From: Paracoccaceae bacterium | GTDB lineage: Bacteria; Pseudomonadota; Alphaproteobacteria; Rhodobacterales; Rhodobacteraceae | Assembly (NCBI GenBank): GCA_902631295.1 | Contig: CACOXV010000001.1 | Location: forward strand, 1 to 64,000 | Direction: 5' to 3' | DNA: 64,000 nt | Part shown: positions 53,991 to 62,776 of the stretch, piece by piece | Layout of the letters: every line of letters starts with the position of its first letter | Numbering within the stretch: position 1 is the first letter of the stretch | The notes under the pieces: generated by a model | The model's database searches: none | Told to the model about the DNA's origin: nothing | What the model saw: only the letters and a program-made list of their open reading frames with translations | Position numbers and translations under genes: made by a program

Positions 53991-55250
53991 TTAAAGGCAC
54001 TCTGCACTGCCTTGGTAGGCAAGATAGCCTTGTTGTTTCTCAATATGATCAACGATAAATTTGGCATCGTGCCAAACTCCCCAAATAAAGGAAGATCCAC
54101 GGCGTGATTGCCAGGGTAAACCTAAGAAATAAACGCCAGGTTCAGTAGAAATACCACGTTTATGCGAGGGAACATTATCCGCTTCAAATGCATCAAGTTG
54201 AAGCCAACCATAGTCATTGGAAAAGCCAGTCGCCCAGAGAATTGTTTTTATATTCTCATTAAAAAGATTAAGGGAGCGAATTGGCCGAGCGATACATTCT
54301 GGATCTGGGCCAATCTCACGAGCTTCAGGATCAAGTGGTAAATCAAGTCCATTTCGGTCTACATAGGCGTCAGCAAGATCAAGTATTGCAAGATAACTTT
54401 TATCACCTGCATGAATATTATCAGCAAGATTGTTTGCGAATTTGATTACGCCACTGTCATAAGTCTCGGTCAGACCCAAAAGCGTCAACCCTTGAGTTGC
54501 AAGCTTGCGAAAATCAACAGTTGCACCACCATCAGCCCCTGAGACAGCAATCGTCGTATGAGTTGATGATGGATTTGCTTCCGCATCCCAGAGATTTAGG
54601 ACACCTAGCCACCAGCAGAAGTCTCGGTTGCGGTAACGGCGCGGCGGTCGATCGTGAGCCCCTACGGAAAGAAAGGTTTTTCGCTCAGTCTTCATAAGTT
54701 CTGCAGTAATCTGAGCACCAGATGAGCCTGCACCAACCACTAAGACATTACCTTTTGGTAATTCTTCAGGATTTCGATAGGCCGTAGAATGTATTTGTTT
54801 AATCCCTTCAATCTCCGGAATAATTGGGGGCACCAGTGGTCGCTGGAATGCTCCAGTAGCAGAAATTACATAAGAAGTTTCAATCACTCCATCGCTAGTT
54901 TCAACAACAAATCCAGCACCTTTATCTTTACGCTTTACAGATCTCACATTAATGCCCTCACGAATTGGCGCATTAAACATCTTGGCATAATCAACAAGAT
55001 AATCGGCAACTTCTTCCTTTGGAACAAAGGCATCTTGATGCTGGCCCTCGAATTCCATATTCGGAAAACGATCGTGCCATGCAGGACCGTTTGCAACAAG
55101 CGAGTCCCAGCGCATTGTTCGCCAATGTTCCGCAGTTCGTGCTCTTTCCAAAACGATATGTTTGATACCAGCCCTTGTGAGGTGCTCGCTTGCTGCGATA
55201 CCCGCTTGACCGCCACCTACTACGACAACATCTGTTTTTTCCAATGTCAT
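53991..55250 (-). CDS. Flavin-dependent monooxygenase (NAD(P)-binding, FMO/CzcO-like)
   Basis: 419 aa. FAD site VVVGGGQAGIAASEHL, NADPH site VLVVGAGSSGAQITAEL and WATGF. Start set to the ATG with AAGGG ahead. N-hydroxylates or S-oxygenates a small amine; amine substrate suggested by context. The aminotransferase stop lies 20 bases upstream, so it is in the same operon. Confidence 0.87.
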   Translation of the reverse strand: MTLEKTDVVVVGGGQAGIAASEHLTRAGIKHIVLERARTAEHWRTMRWDSLVANGPAWHDRFPNMEFEGQHQDAFVPKEEVADYLVDYAKMFNAPIREGINVRSVKRKDKGAGFVVETSDGVIETSYVISATGAFQRPLVPPIIPEIEGIKQIHSTAYRNPEELPKGNVLVVGAGSSGAQITAELMKTERKTFLSVGAHDRPPRRYRNRDFCWWLGVLNLWDAEANPSSTHTTIAVSGADGGATVDFRKLATQGLTLLGLTETYDSGVIKFANNLADNIHAGDKSYLAILDLADAYVDRNGLDLPLDPEAREIGPDPECIARPIRSLNLFNENIKTILWATGFSNDYGWLQLDAFEADNVPSHKRGISTEPGVYFLGLPWQSRRGSSFIWGVWHDAKFIVDHIEKQQGYLAYQGSAECL

Positions 55251-55270
55251 TAGAAAAGCCCTTTTATCGT

Positions 55271-56635
55271 TCAAAGCTCACTCTGAACTTCTTTGATGCT
55301 GTTACTCATTATATTCACAACGTCATCAATCATATCTTCGTCCATAATTAATGTTGGTGACAAAATGGCAATGTTGCCAAGAGGCCTGACAATTAAGCCA
55401 CGCCGCTGCGCTGCACGAGCGATTTTTAGGCCAATTTTATCTTCCGGTTCAAACGGCGTTTTATTGATTTTTTCTTTGACAAATTCAATTCCCATCATGA
55501 AGTGACTGCCACGGACTTCACCAACCAAGTCCAAATCTGACAACTTATGCAGACTATTTTCAAAATGCTTTCCGGTTTTTTGTACTCGCTGTGGAATACC
55601 CTCTTTCTCCATCAAGGCAATATTTGCTATTGCAGCTGCTGACGCTGCGGGATGACCAGAGTAGGTCATACCATGAAGAAACATAGAACCTTCTCCAGAG
55701 ATCACTTCATGGATTTCGTCACTGATAATAGTAGCAGATAGCGGCTGGTAGCCAGAAGTCAGGCCTTTAGCAGTAGTTATAATATCAGGCTGCACGCCGA
55801 AGACATCTTTGGAAGCAAAAAAATGACCCAAACGACCAAAAGCGGTAACTACCTCATCAGTAATATATTTGATATCATAGTCCTTGCATAGCGCGCCCAT
55901 CCTTACATGGTAGCCGTTTGGTGGGACAATAAGGCCACCAGCACCCTGTATAGGTTCAGCTATAAAGCAAGCGATGTTCTCGCTGCCTAATGTCTCAATC
56001 CGAGATTTGGCATCTTCAAGAAGAAAATCCAAATATTCTCCTTCCGTCATGCCGTTCCCATATCGCCAGAAGTGTGGGCATTTTAAATGATGGACAAGGC
56101 CTTCCGCCTTATCCCACCCGTCAGCATAAGCCGGTGTTGTCATTGCCATCGCAAGATGGGTAGAGCCATGGTAGGCACCCTCACGACTAAGAACGAGCTT
56201 TTTATTATGTTTACCAAGACGATTATAGTAATGATGAAGCATCCGGATTGCACTGTCATTTGCGACAGAACCAGAGTTTCCAAAGTGCACAGTATTTAAA
56301 TGACCTGGAGCAAGAGATGCAACTTTTGCAGCTAGCTTAGCTGCTGTTGGATGCGTAAAATTGTAAAAAGTGGAATAGTAATCAAGAGTATTAAGCTGTT
56401 CGGTAATTGCATTGATTATCTCTTTCCGACGATGCCCTATATTAACACACCAAAGGCCCCCAATTCCATCGATTAATTTATTGCCATCACTGTCAGTGAC
56501 ATAAGCACCTTCAGCACCAACAATTACGGTACGAGCATCGTTTTGCTTGAGCGCATTTAGATCTGCAAAGGATTGGATCAAATGAGTATCAGAAGTGAGG
56601 ACGTCATCAGTGGTTGTCGGAATGTCTAGAGTCAT
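55271..56635 (-). CDS. Class III aminotransferase (putrescine/omega-amine:pyruvate type)
   Basis: 454 aa. The PLP Lys is in TTAKGLTSGYQPLSA; DEVVTAFGRLGHFFAS and GMTYSGHPAASAAAIANI are typical of omega-aminotransferases such as SpuC. Converts a terminal amine to an aldehyde with pyruvate as acceptor, feeding the aldehyde dehydrogenase. It overlaps the amidase gene by four bases. Confidence 0.92.
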   Translation of the reverse strand: MTLDIPTTTDDVLTSDTHLIQSFADLNALKQNDARTVIVGAEGAYVTDSDGNKLIDGIGGLWCVNIGHRRKEIINAITEQLNTLDYYSTFYNFTHPTAAKLAAKVASLAPGHLNTVHFGNSGSVANDSAIRMLHHYYNRLGKHNKKLVLSREGAYHGSTHLAMAMTTPAYADGWDKAEGLVHHLKCPHFWRYGNGMTEGEYLDFLLEDAKSRIETLGSENIACFIAEPIQGAGGLIVPPNGYHVRMGALCKDYDIKYITDEVVTAFGRLGHFFASKDVFGVQPDIITTAKGLTSGYQPLSATIISDEIHEVISGEGSMFLHGMTYSGHPAASAAAIANIALMEKEGIPQRVQKTGKHFENSLHKLSDLDLVGEVRGSHFMMGIEFVKEKINKTPFEPEDKIGLKIARAAQRRGLIVRPLGNIAILSPTLIMDEDMIDDVVNIMSNSIKEVQSEL

Positions 56636-57411
56636 TTGGTAAGAACCTTTCTGAAATCAGTAAGTTGAGTGGATATTAAAGCTGCATCAATTTTATTAAT
56701 TGAACTGAGGTCGGCGATTAGAAGATCTTCATCATCAGGACCAGCAGAAGCGAGAGGCTGGGCAAGGGGCCCCACGATCGTTGATTGACCGCAAAATGAC
56801 AGGCCATTATCACTTCCACAGTAATTTGTATAAACAATAGTCATGGCATTTTCTGATGCCCTAGCAGGTACCAACGTGGTATTTACTATGCTAAAATTCT
56901 CAGGATTAGCAGTAGGCACAAGTACAAGCTGAACGCCCATTTGTGCGAGCGCCTGAACATGTTGAGGAAATTCAACATCATAGCATATAAGAAGCCCTAT
57001 TTTGATCCCTGCTAATTCGAAGGTTACATAGCTGTCCCCAAATTCAAATATTTCTTGCTCTGTTTTACCCCAGAGCTGGATTTTACGAAAATGAGCTAAT
57101 TTTGTGCCTGCTCGGTCGAATGTGGACGCACTATTATAAATACTGTCTCCGTCCCGTTCAGCCCAACCTATTGTTAGACCACAACCATGCTTTTTCGCCA
57201 GCGCGGCAAGCTTAGTTTCCCAACTGCCTCCTTGCTTTTGGGCTACAACAGGATGACTTTTCATTTGATTATAACCAGGAAAATACAACTCTGGAAACAC
57301 GATCATTTCTACATTTTCGTTAGCTGCCTTGGCCAGTGTTTTATCGACTGTGGCCAAGGCACTTTTTATGTTCCCCTCAGGCGAGAAGCCTTGGTATGCT
57401 GCAACAATCAT
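56632..57411 (-). CDS. Carbon-nitrogen hydrolase (nitrilase superfamily)
   Basis: 259 aa. The Glu-Lys-Cys triad: VFPELYFPGY, FRKIQLW and LLICYDVEFP. N-carbamoylputrescine amidase or a related amidase is plausible from neighbours, not proven. AGGAG six bases before ATG. Next to the binding-protein gene (33-base gap). Confidence 0.9.
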   Translation of the reverse strand: MIVAAYQGFSPEGNIKSALATVDKTLAKAANENVEMIVFPELYFPGYNQMKSHPVVAQKQGGSWETKLAALAKKHGCGLTIGWAERDGDSIYNSASTFDRAGTKLAHFRKIQLWGKTEQEIFEFGDSYVTFELAGIKIGLLICYDVEFPQHVQALAQMGVQLVLVPTANPENFSIVNTTLVPARASENAMTIVYTNYCGSDNGLSFCGQSTIVGPLAQPLASAGPDDEDLLIADLSSINKIDAALISTQLTDFRKVLTK

Positions 57412-57444
57412 AGCTCCTCCTTTCTAAGAAGACGTTAGAATTGT

Positions 57445-58479
57445 TTACTTCTTTAAATTAGTCCAAATGGTGTCATAGACCGTTTGAACTTCTTGAGAAC
57501 ACGCTTGTACAAATTCACCTACAGGTGATGCTGGCGGATTTGATTCAGGTGAGTTTGCTACTGCGTCAGACAGGTGAGGTTCCGTGCCTTTGACGCCAGC
57601 AGTATAAGCTGCATAGTTAGTTACAGCTGCAGCATTTTCTGGCTCTAGAAGAAAATTCATGAACTTCAGGGCATTGTCACGATTTGGTGCATCCTTTAGT
57701 AAAACAACATTATCCATCCAAACAACGTATCCTTCTTTCGGAAATGCATATTCAACGTTTGCACCTTCTTCACGGGCTTTTGCGCTAAACCCAGACCAAA
57801 TCATACCAACCGATGCGTCGCCAGATACAAGCACGTCTTTGGCTATATCAGAACCAAAACTGGCCCAGTGTGGTTTAGCATTCTGAAGAAGCTCATTAAG
57901 AGCCTTAAGCTGATCACGATCCGTTGTGCATTGCGGAATACCTAGGTACATTGAGGCAAGAGCAAGAAGTTCGCCTTGACTATCGAGCACATTGATTTTT
58001 CCTTGCAATTCAGCAGGTGGATCAAAAACTATCGCAAGTGTGTTGATATCCCCTTTGTAGTCATCACGATTTACCGAAAAGCTGGTTGATCCCCACTGAT
58101 AAGGGATCGACGATTTGCGCCCCATGTCAAAACCAACGTTTACCCACTGATCCATTATGTTCCCGTGATTTGGCATCTCAGCTTTTGTGAAAGTATCAAG
58201 CATGCCATCACCGGCCATAATTTCCACCATATAGTCACCAGGAACAGCCACATCATAACTTCCCATTTTCCCAGCTTTAAGAGATGCCAGCATCGCTTCA
58301 TTGGAGTCAAAAGTATCCATGGTAACTTCAACACCGTATTGTGCAGAAAATTTGTCCAACAGTTCTTGTGGAATATATTCAAACCAATGATAGATTGATA
58401 GCTTCCCTTCAGCACTAGCGATATTCGCTGCCATTGAAAGGGTTAGCGCCGCAACGCCTAGTTTTATAAGTTTTTTCAT
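57445..58479 (-). CDS. Polyamine-type ABC transporter substrate-binding protein
   Basis: 344 aa. Signal peptide KKLIKLGVAALTLSMAANIASA; start of mature protein EGKLSIYHWFEYIPQELLDKFSAQYGVEV and YDVAVPGDYMVEIMAGDGML are PotD/PotF-type. Aspartate/Trp binding positions likely (QWGSTSF). AAGGAG precedes ATG. It lies last of the four transporter genes. Confidence 0.92.
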   Translation of the reverse strand: MKKLIKLGVAALTLSMAANIASAEGKLSIYHWFEYIPQELLDKFSAQYGVEVTMDTFDSNEAMLASLKAGKMGSYDVAVPGDYMVEIMAGDGMLDTFTKAEMPNHGNIMDQWVNVGFDMGRKSSIPYQWGSTSFSVNRDDYKGDINTLAIVFDPPAELQGKINVLDSQGELLALASMYLGIPQCTTDRDQLKALNELLQNAKPHWASFGSDIAKDVLVSGDASVGMIWSGFSAKAREEGANVEYAFPKEGYVVWMDNVVLLKDAPNRDNALKFMNFLLEPENAAAVTNYAAYTAGVKGTEPHLSDAVANSPESNPPASPVGEFVQACSQEVQTVYDTIWTNLKK

Positions 58480-58480
58480 T

Positions 58481-59317
58481 CTATTCTCCTTTTTTAGTTG
58501 TAGTCGGGTTTGCCTTTTCCCCTATCCGCCCGACGAAATAGGACAGGGCGACAAATCCCACGGATACCACCAACAGTAGTGTGGAAATTGCCATTATATT
58601 TGGTTTAATTCCTTGCTTAACAGCGCCAAAGATTACAGTAGGTAGCGTTTCTACCCCGGCACCTTTTACAAAGTTGGTAATGATGAAGTCATCTAGTGAA
58701 ATAATAAATGCCAGCAGAAATCCTGACATAATTCCTGGAGCCATCAATGGTAAAAGGATAAGGCGAAACGCCTGAAATCTTGTGGCATACAGGTCTTGTG
58801 CTGCCTGCTCATAGACTTCCTCAATACCCTCCATACGAGCAGCAATTGGTAAATAGGCAAAAGGAATACAAAATACAATATGGGCGATTAAGATCGTCAG
58901 GTACCCTGTCGTAAACCCAATTGCTGAAAAAAAGATTAGTGTAGCAACCGCTGTAACGATTTCGGGTACCATCAAAGGTAAATTAATCAATGCAAAACTT
59001 ACAGATTTACCTCGAAACCTTCCAGCACGCATCATTGCGGTCGCTGCCATTGTTGCGATTATAGTTGCAGATATCGCTGCCATAATAGCAATGGATACGG
59101 AGTTTATCGCTGCGGTTTTGAATTTTGGAGCATCTACTCCATAAAATAAATCATAGTACCATCGCAGCGATATCGTATTCCATCGAGTAATAGAATTACT
59201 GTCATTAAAAGAATAAATCATAACAATAATTAAGGGCGCATAAAGCAAAAAAAGGCACAAAAGTGTCAAAGGTTGAAACCCTGTGAAGTGGCGTAGATCA
59301 AGAGACTTTGTGGCCAT
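58481..59317 (-). CDS. Polyamine-type ABC transporter permease (PotI-like)
   Basis: 278 aa, six helices. EAA loop [25 protein letters not shown]. The start ATG overlaps the stop of PotH-like by one base (TGATG); the track adds one TTG codon. Confidence 0.92.
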   Translation of the reverse strand: MATKSLDLRHFTGFQPLTLLCLFLLYAPLIIVMIYSFNDSNSITRWNTISLRWYYDLFYGVDAPKFKTAAINSVSIAIMAAISATIIATMAATAMMRAGRFRGKSVSFALINLPLMVPEIVTAVATLIFFSAIGFTTGYLTILIAHIVFCIPFAYLPIAARMEGIEEVYEQAAQDLYATRFQAFRLILLPLMAPGIMSGFLLAFIISLDDFIITNFVKGAGVETLPTVIFGAVKQGIKPNIMAISTLLLVVSVGFVALSYFVGRIGEKANPTTTKKGE

Positions 59318-60237
59318 CAAATCTGATCCTTTGTTTGGCTGCGCGCGTAAAATGTAAGAACAATTAACACAAGAGATAACAGTATCATGGATGCAGCGGC
59401 TCCAAACGGCCAGTTTCCTGCAGCGCCTTTAAATTGCTCCTCAATTAATGAACCTATCATAAAATTCTTGGCACCTCCTAATAAGTCAGGCGCCAGAAAG
59501 GCACCTAAGCTTGGAACAAAGACGAGTATACAACCCGCTATTATTCCAGGTTTTACAGTAGGCAAAATAACTTGTGTAAGTGTCACAGTCTGCGACGCAT
59601 AGAGGTCAGCAGCCGCTTCGCTCAGCGCAAAGTTATAACGTTCAACCGCAGCGTAGATGGGAAGCACCATGAAGGGTAGATACGAATAGAAAAGTCCAAG
59701 TTGAACTGCAAAATTTGTATTTATGATGTGAAGGGGTTCCGAGATTAGTCCAAGAGATAAAAAGAATTCATTTAAAGGACCATTGTCTCGGATAAGAAAC
59801 TTCATTGAAATTGTACGGATCAGTAAGTTTACCCAATACGGTATTGTTATCAAGAATAGCCAAATTGTTTTATTTGGTCCTGTTCTAGTGGCAATGAACC
59901 ATGCTGTAGGAAAACCAATTAGAAGGCAGAAAAAAGTAGCTAGCCCCGCTTGCCATATTGAACGCCAAAAAATACCGATATAGGTCCACTCTATTGTTGG
60001 CGGACTATCGCCAAAAAGCCCCCGGTAAAAAAAGAATTGGTCATAGGCGCCAATCGAAAACTCCCAAATGACGCCACCACGAAACTCTTTAGTTAAAAAA
60101 GAATATACCAACATCATAGCGACAGGAATAACTAAGAAGAAACCAATAATGATCCACGCAGGTAAAATTAATGGTATACCGAGGCCATCATAGGTTTTGG
60201 CCGAGCCTTTTGAGGTTGTTTTCGGTAGATTGGCCAT
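59317..60237 (-). CDS. Polyamine-type ABC transporter permease (PotH-like)
   Basis: 306 aa, six helices. EAA loop [39 protein letters not shown] is PotH-like. Overlaps both flanking genes by one base. Confidence 0.92.
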   Translation of the reverse strand: MANLPKTTSKGSAKTYDGLGIPLILPAWIIIGFFLVIPVAMMLVYSFLTKEFRGGVIWEFSIGAYDQFFFYRGLFGDSPPTIEWTYIGIFWRSIWQAGLATFFCLLIGFPTAWFIATRTGPNKTIWLFLITIPYWVNLLIRTISMKFLIRDNGPLNEFFLSLGLISEPLHIINTNFAVQLGLFYSYLPFMVLPIYAAVERYNFALSEAAADLYASQTVTLTQVILPTVKPGIIAGCILVFVPSLGAFLAPDLLGGAKNFMIGSLIEEQFKGAAGNWPFGAAASMILLSLVLIVLTFYARSQTKDQI

Positions 60238-61313
60238 CAGTCCACCAGCAATCGCGCAGAGCTTGGATCAAAATCAAGCCCTACTGATTGACCCACGTCA
60301 GGAATTTGAATTTGAGTGGAGTTTTGCATTCTTACTGTTACATTACCGCCCGTATTTAATTTCACCTCTATGTGGAGATCGGTACCAAGATATATGTGGC
60401 GGACAGCAGTACCCTTGAGCAGACTTTTGCTTGATGCGCTGATTTTAATACGCTCAGGGCGCACGGATAGATGCCCAGGCCCAGAACGAGCGCCTCTCGC
60501 GGCAGAGCACGTGATCTTTTCTCCACCGGGTAAAATGCATGAACCTTTTCCAGCTTCAAGGTTTGAAACGTTTACATCGATTAAGTTGGTTTCACCTATA
60601 AAATCAGCCACAAATTTATTTTCAGGCGCCTCATAAATTTCCCTTGCAGATCCAACTTGCTGTACTCGCCCCCCTTCCAGTACTGCAATGCGGTTGGACA
60701 TAGTCAGTGCTTCTTCCTGATCGTGAGTAACGAATATAAATGTTATTCCCGTTTGAACCTGAATTTGTTGAAGTTCAAGCCGCACAGCTTGGCGAAGCTT
60801 TAGATCAAGCGCAGAAAGCGGTTCGTCAAGCAGCAATACCTTTGGGCTTGGTGCAAGCGCGCGTGCTAGTGCTACGCGTTGTTGTTGACCTCCAGACAAT
60901 TGGCTAGGCATCCGGTCTGCAAAATCAGAAAGCCGGACAAGTTCAAGCACCTCATTAACTCGGTTTATAGCCTTTGACTTTTCTTGACCAAGTCGTAGCA
61001 ATCCAAACATGACATTATCAGTAACATTCATATGTGGGAATAATGCATACTGCTGAAACACTGTATTAACCGGGCGTTTGTTTGGTAGTAAGTCAGCAAT
61101 ATTTTGACCGTACAAAAGAATTGCACCATTTGAAATTTCCTCAAACCCTGCAATCAATCGCAGCAAGGTAGTCTTTCCGCATCCAGAAGGGCCTAGTAAG
61201 GTAAAAAATTCATTATCGCGGATATCTAAGCTCACGCCTTTAAGAGCGGTGAAACCACCAAACATTTTTGTTACGTTTTGTATATCAACTGCAATTTCGT
61301 TGTCTTTAGACAT
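60237..61313 (-). CDS. Polyamine-type ABC transporter ATPase (PotG/PotA-like)
   Basis: 358 aa. Walker A GPSGCGKTT, signature LSGGQQQRVALARALA, Walker B VLLLDEPLSALD, His switch VTHDQEEAL, TOBE region after 240. First gene of the long minus-strand operon; its start is 100 bases from the LuxR gene, transcribed oppositely. Confidence 0.94.
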   Translation of the reverse strand: MSKDNEIAVDIQNVTKMFGGFTALKGVSLDIRDNEFFTLLGPSGCGKTTLLRLIAGFEEISNGAILLYGQNIADLLPNKRPVNTVFQQYALFPHMNVTDNVMFGLLRLGQEKSKAINRVNEVLELVRLSDFADRMPSQLSGGQQQRVALARALAPSPKVLLLDEPLSALDLKLRQAVRLELQQIQVQTGITFIFVTHDQEEALTMSNRIAVLEGGRVQQVGSAREIYEAPENKFVADFIGETNLIDVNVSNLEAGKGSCILPGGEKITCSAARGARSGPGHLSVRPERIKISASSKSLLKGTAVRHIYLGTDLHIEVKLNTGGNVTVRMQNSTQIQIPDVGQSVGLDFDPSSARLLVD

Positions 61314-61338
61314 TCTGGTCCCAAAAGTCAGATGCGGC

Positions 61339-61397
61339 TATACCCCTAAAACTTGATATTATATCCTATCTGAGGCAATTTGAGGGGTATATACCCC
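61339..61397. promoter_or_regulatory. GGGGTATATACCCC operator with a half-site
   Basis: A perfect 14-bp palindrome GGGGTATATACCCC lies at 61384-61397, and the half TATACCCC at 61339-61346, in the 100-base spacer of divergent genes. The palindrome is 16 bases before the LuxR start, so it could allow autoregulation as well as control of the ABC operon. Confidence 0.55.
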
Positions 61398-61413
61398 CAA
61401 AGAGGTAAAAAGC

Positions 61414-62199
61414 ATGAATGCCGATAACTCTGAGACACTGTTGGCACAAACGATCAAGTCATTGAAAAAAAATGGCTTTTCTATGTATTTCAATCGATGG
61501 CTTCGTACTTTAGCAAACCACGATAATACAACAATTTTAGCTTATTTCCGGGATGAAACACCTCAAATTTTATTAACAGATTCGGAAACCAGAGCAGTTC
61601 ACCAAAATATGTCACATGTGTATCTTAGTGGCGCTTACTTGCTAGATCCATTTTATGAACTGCACAATTCAGGTGCTGACACTAATCTGTATCGGATGTC
61701 AGATATTGCACCAGATCAATTTAGTCGAAACCAATATTTTTTGGAATACTATCAGAGAACTACCATAATTGATGAAATTGCGTTCATAATCTGGCCATCA
61801 CCTCAAATCAGTGTACATGTCTGTTTAGGTCGCGATATAAAATCTAAGCGTCGCTTTACTATCCGAGAAATATCTTCAACAAAACAGGTACTTCCTATAG
61901 TTGAGACACTTGTCTGTGAACATTGGGGAAATTTACGGTTCAGCAGCGACGAGCATGGAGAAAATGTTCTAGAACGAATGGTCCGTTTAGTTGCTGAAAC
62001 CCACAGTATAAATTTAACCAAACGACAGGCAGAAGTCGCACTTTTGGTTCTCAGGGGGCATTCCTCCGCATCAATCGGGTTACGGTTAGAAATTTCGCCA
62101 CAAACCGTAAAAGTTTTTCGAAAGCAGTTATATCGTAAATGCAACATATCATCTCAAGCAGAGTTGTTTGCTCTAATCACACCACTACTGGTGAATTAG
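61414..62199 (+). CDS. LuxR-family transcriptional regulator
   Basis: 261 aa. C-terminal GerE-type helix-turn-helix: LTKRQAEVALLVLRGHSSASIGLRLEISPQTVKVFRKQLYRKC at about 205-250. The N-terminal half is not a typical autoinducer domain; unknown ligand. Divergent from the polyamine-type ABC operon, so it probably controls it. GAGGT nine bases before ATG. Confidence 0.9.
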   Translation: MNADNSETLLAQTIKSLKKNGFSMYFNRWLRTLANHDNTTILAYFRDETPQILLTDSETRAVHQNMSHVYLSGAYLLDPFYELHNSGADTNLYRMSDIAPDQFSRNQYFLEYYQRTTIIDEIAFIIWPSPQISVHVCLGRDIKSKRRFTIREISSTKQVLPIVETLVCEHWGNLRFSSDEHGENVLERMVRLVAETHSINLTKRQAEVALLVLRGHSSASIGLRLEISPQTVKVFRKQLYRKCNISSQAELFALITPLLVN

Positions 62200-62248
62200 C
62201 AAGTCATATTATCCATCCTATCTCAGATTTATAAACGTAATTAACATC

Positions 62249-62443
62249 TTACCTAACTACTTCCCTTTGTGCTACCTCACAAAATGCCCGAATAAGATGT
62301 GAGTTTTCACGCTCTTTCAAGAAAGCTAAGAAGTACTGCGTACTAATTAGTGCATCCTTGATGGGAATGGCTCTCAAGTTTGGATGGGGTACGAACTCAA
62401 AATTTAAGACATTTTTTAGCGTCTGTGGGCGTGGGTCACAGCT
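62249..62443 (-). pseudogene. C-terminal remnant of a LysR-like regulator
   Basis: A 64-codon minus-strand frame without start reads HPNLRAIPIKD, then FLAFLKERENSHLIRAFCEVAQREV, the C-terminal pattern of LysR effector domains. It is preceded by a stop, and the upstream sequence continues coding-like in another frame, so it is a decayed gene. It lies next to the MmgE/PrpD gene; the family call is by resemblance only. Confidence 0.42.
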
Positions 62444-62776
62444 TCAGTGACCAAGGAGTGTCAGGCACTGATTGCAAAAAATTATTGACGATGCGTTTAT
62501 TGGAGAGCGCGGTAAGAATTTCATTGGCTCCAAAGAGGGCTTTTGGGAGGCAGCCGAACAAATGGGTAGTATAGAGTAAAAAATATCTAACCTAATTCAC
62601 TCCAATTTACTAATTTTATTAGTTTGACGAACACACCACGAAGAGTCGTAAAGAAAATTGCTACTAGCTTTTGGAAAGTTGGCTTTTTCAATATGAAGTA
62701 TTATTAAAAAATTGTGTCGTAAATAGATTAGAAATTCTAAGATGCCAAGTTATTCGATATAACAGAAAGGCAACCC
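62444..62776. other. Intergenic region with degraded sequence
   Basis: Probably includes more of the decayed LysR gene in other frames (62444-62560); the rest is spacer before the MmgE/PrpD start. Confidence 0.3.
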
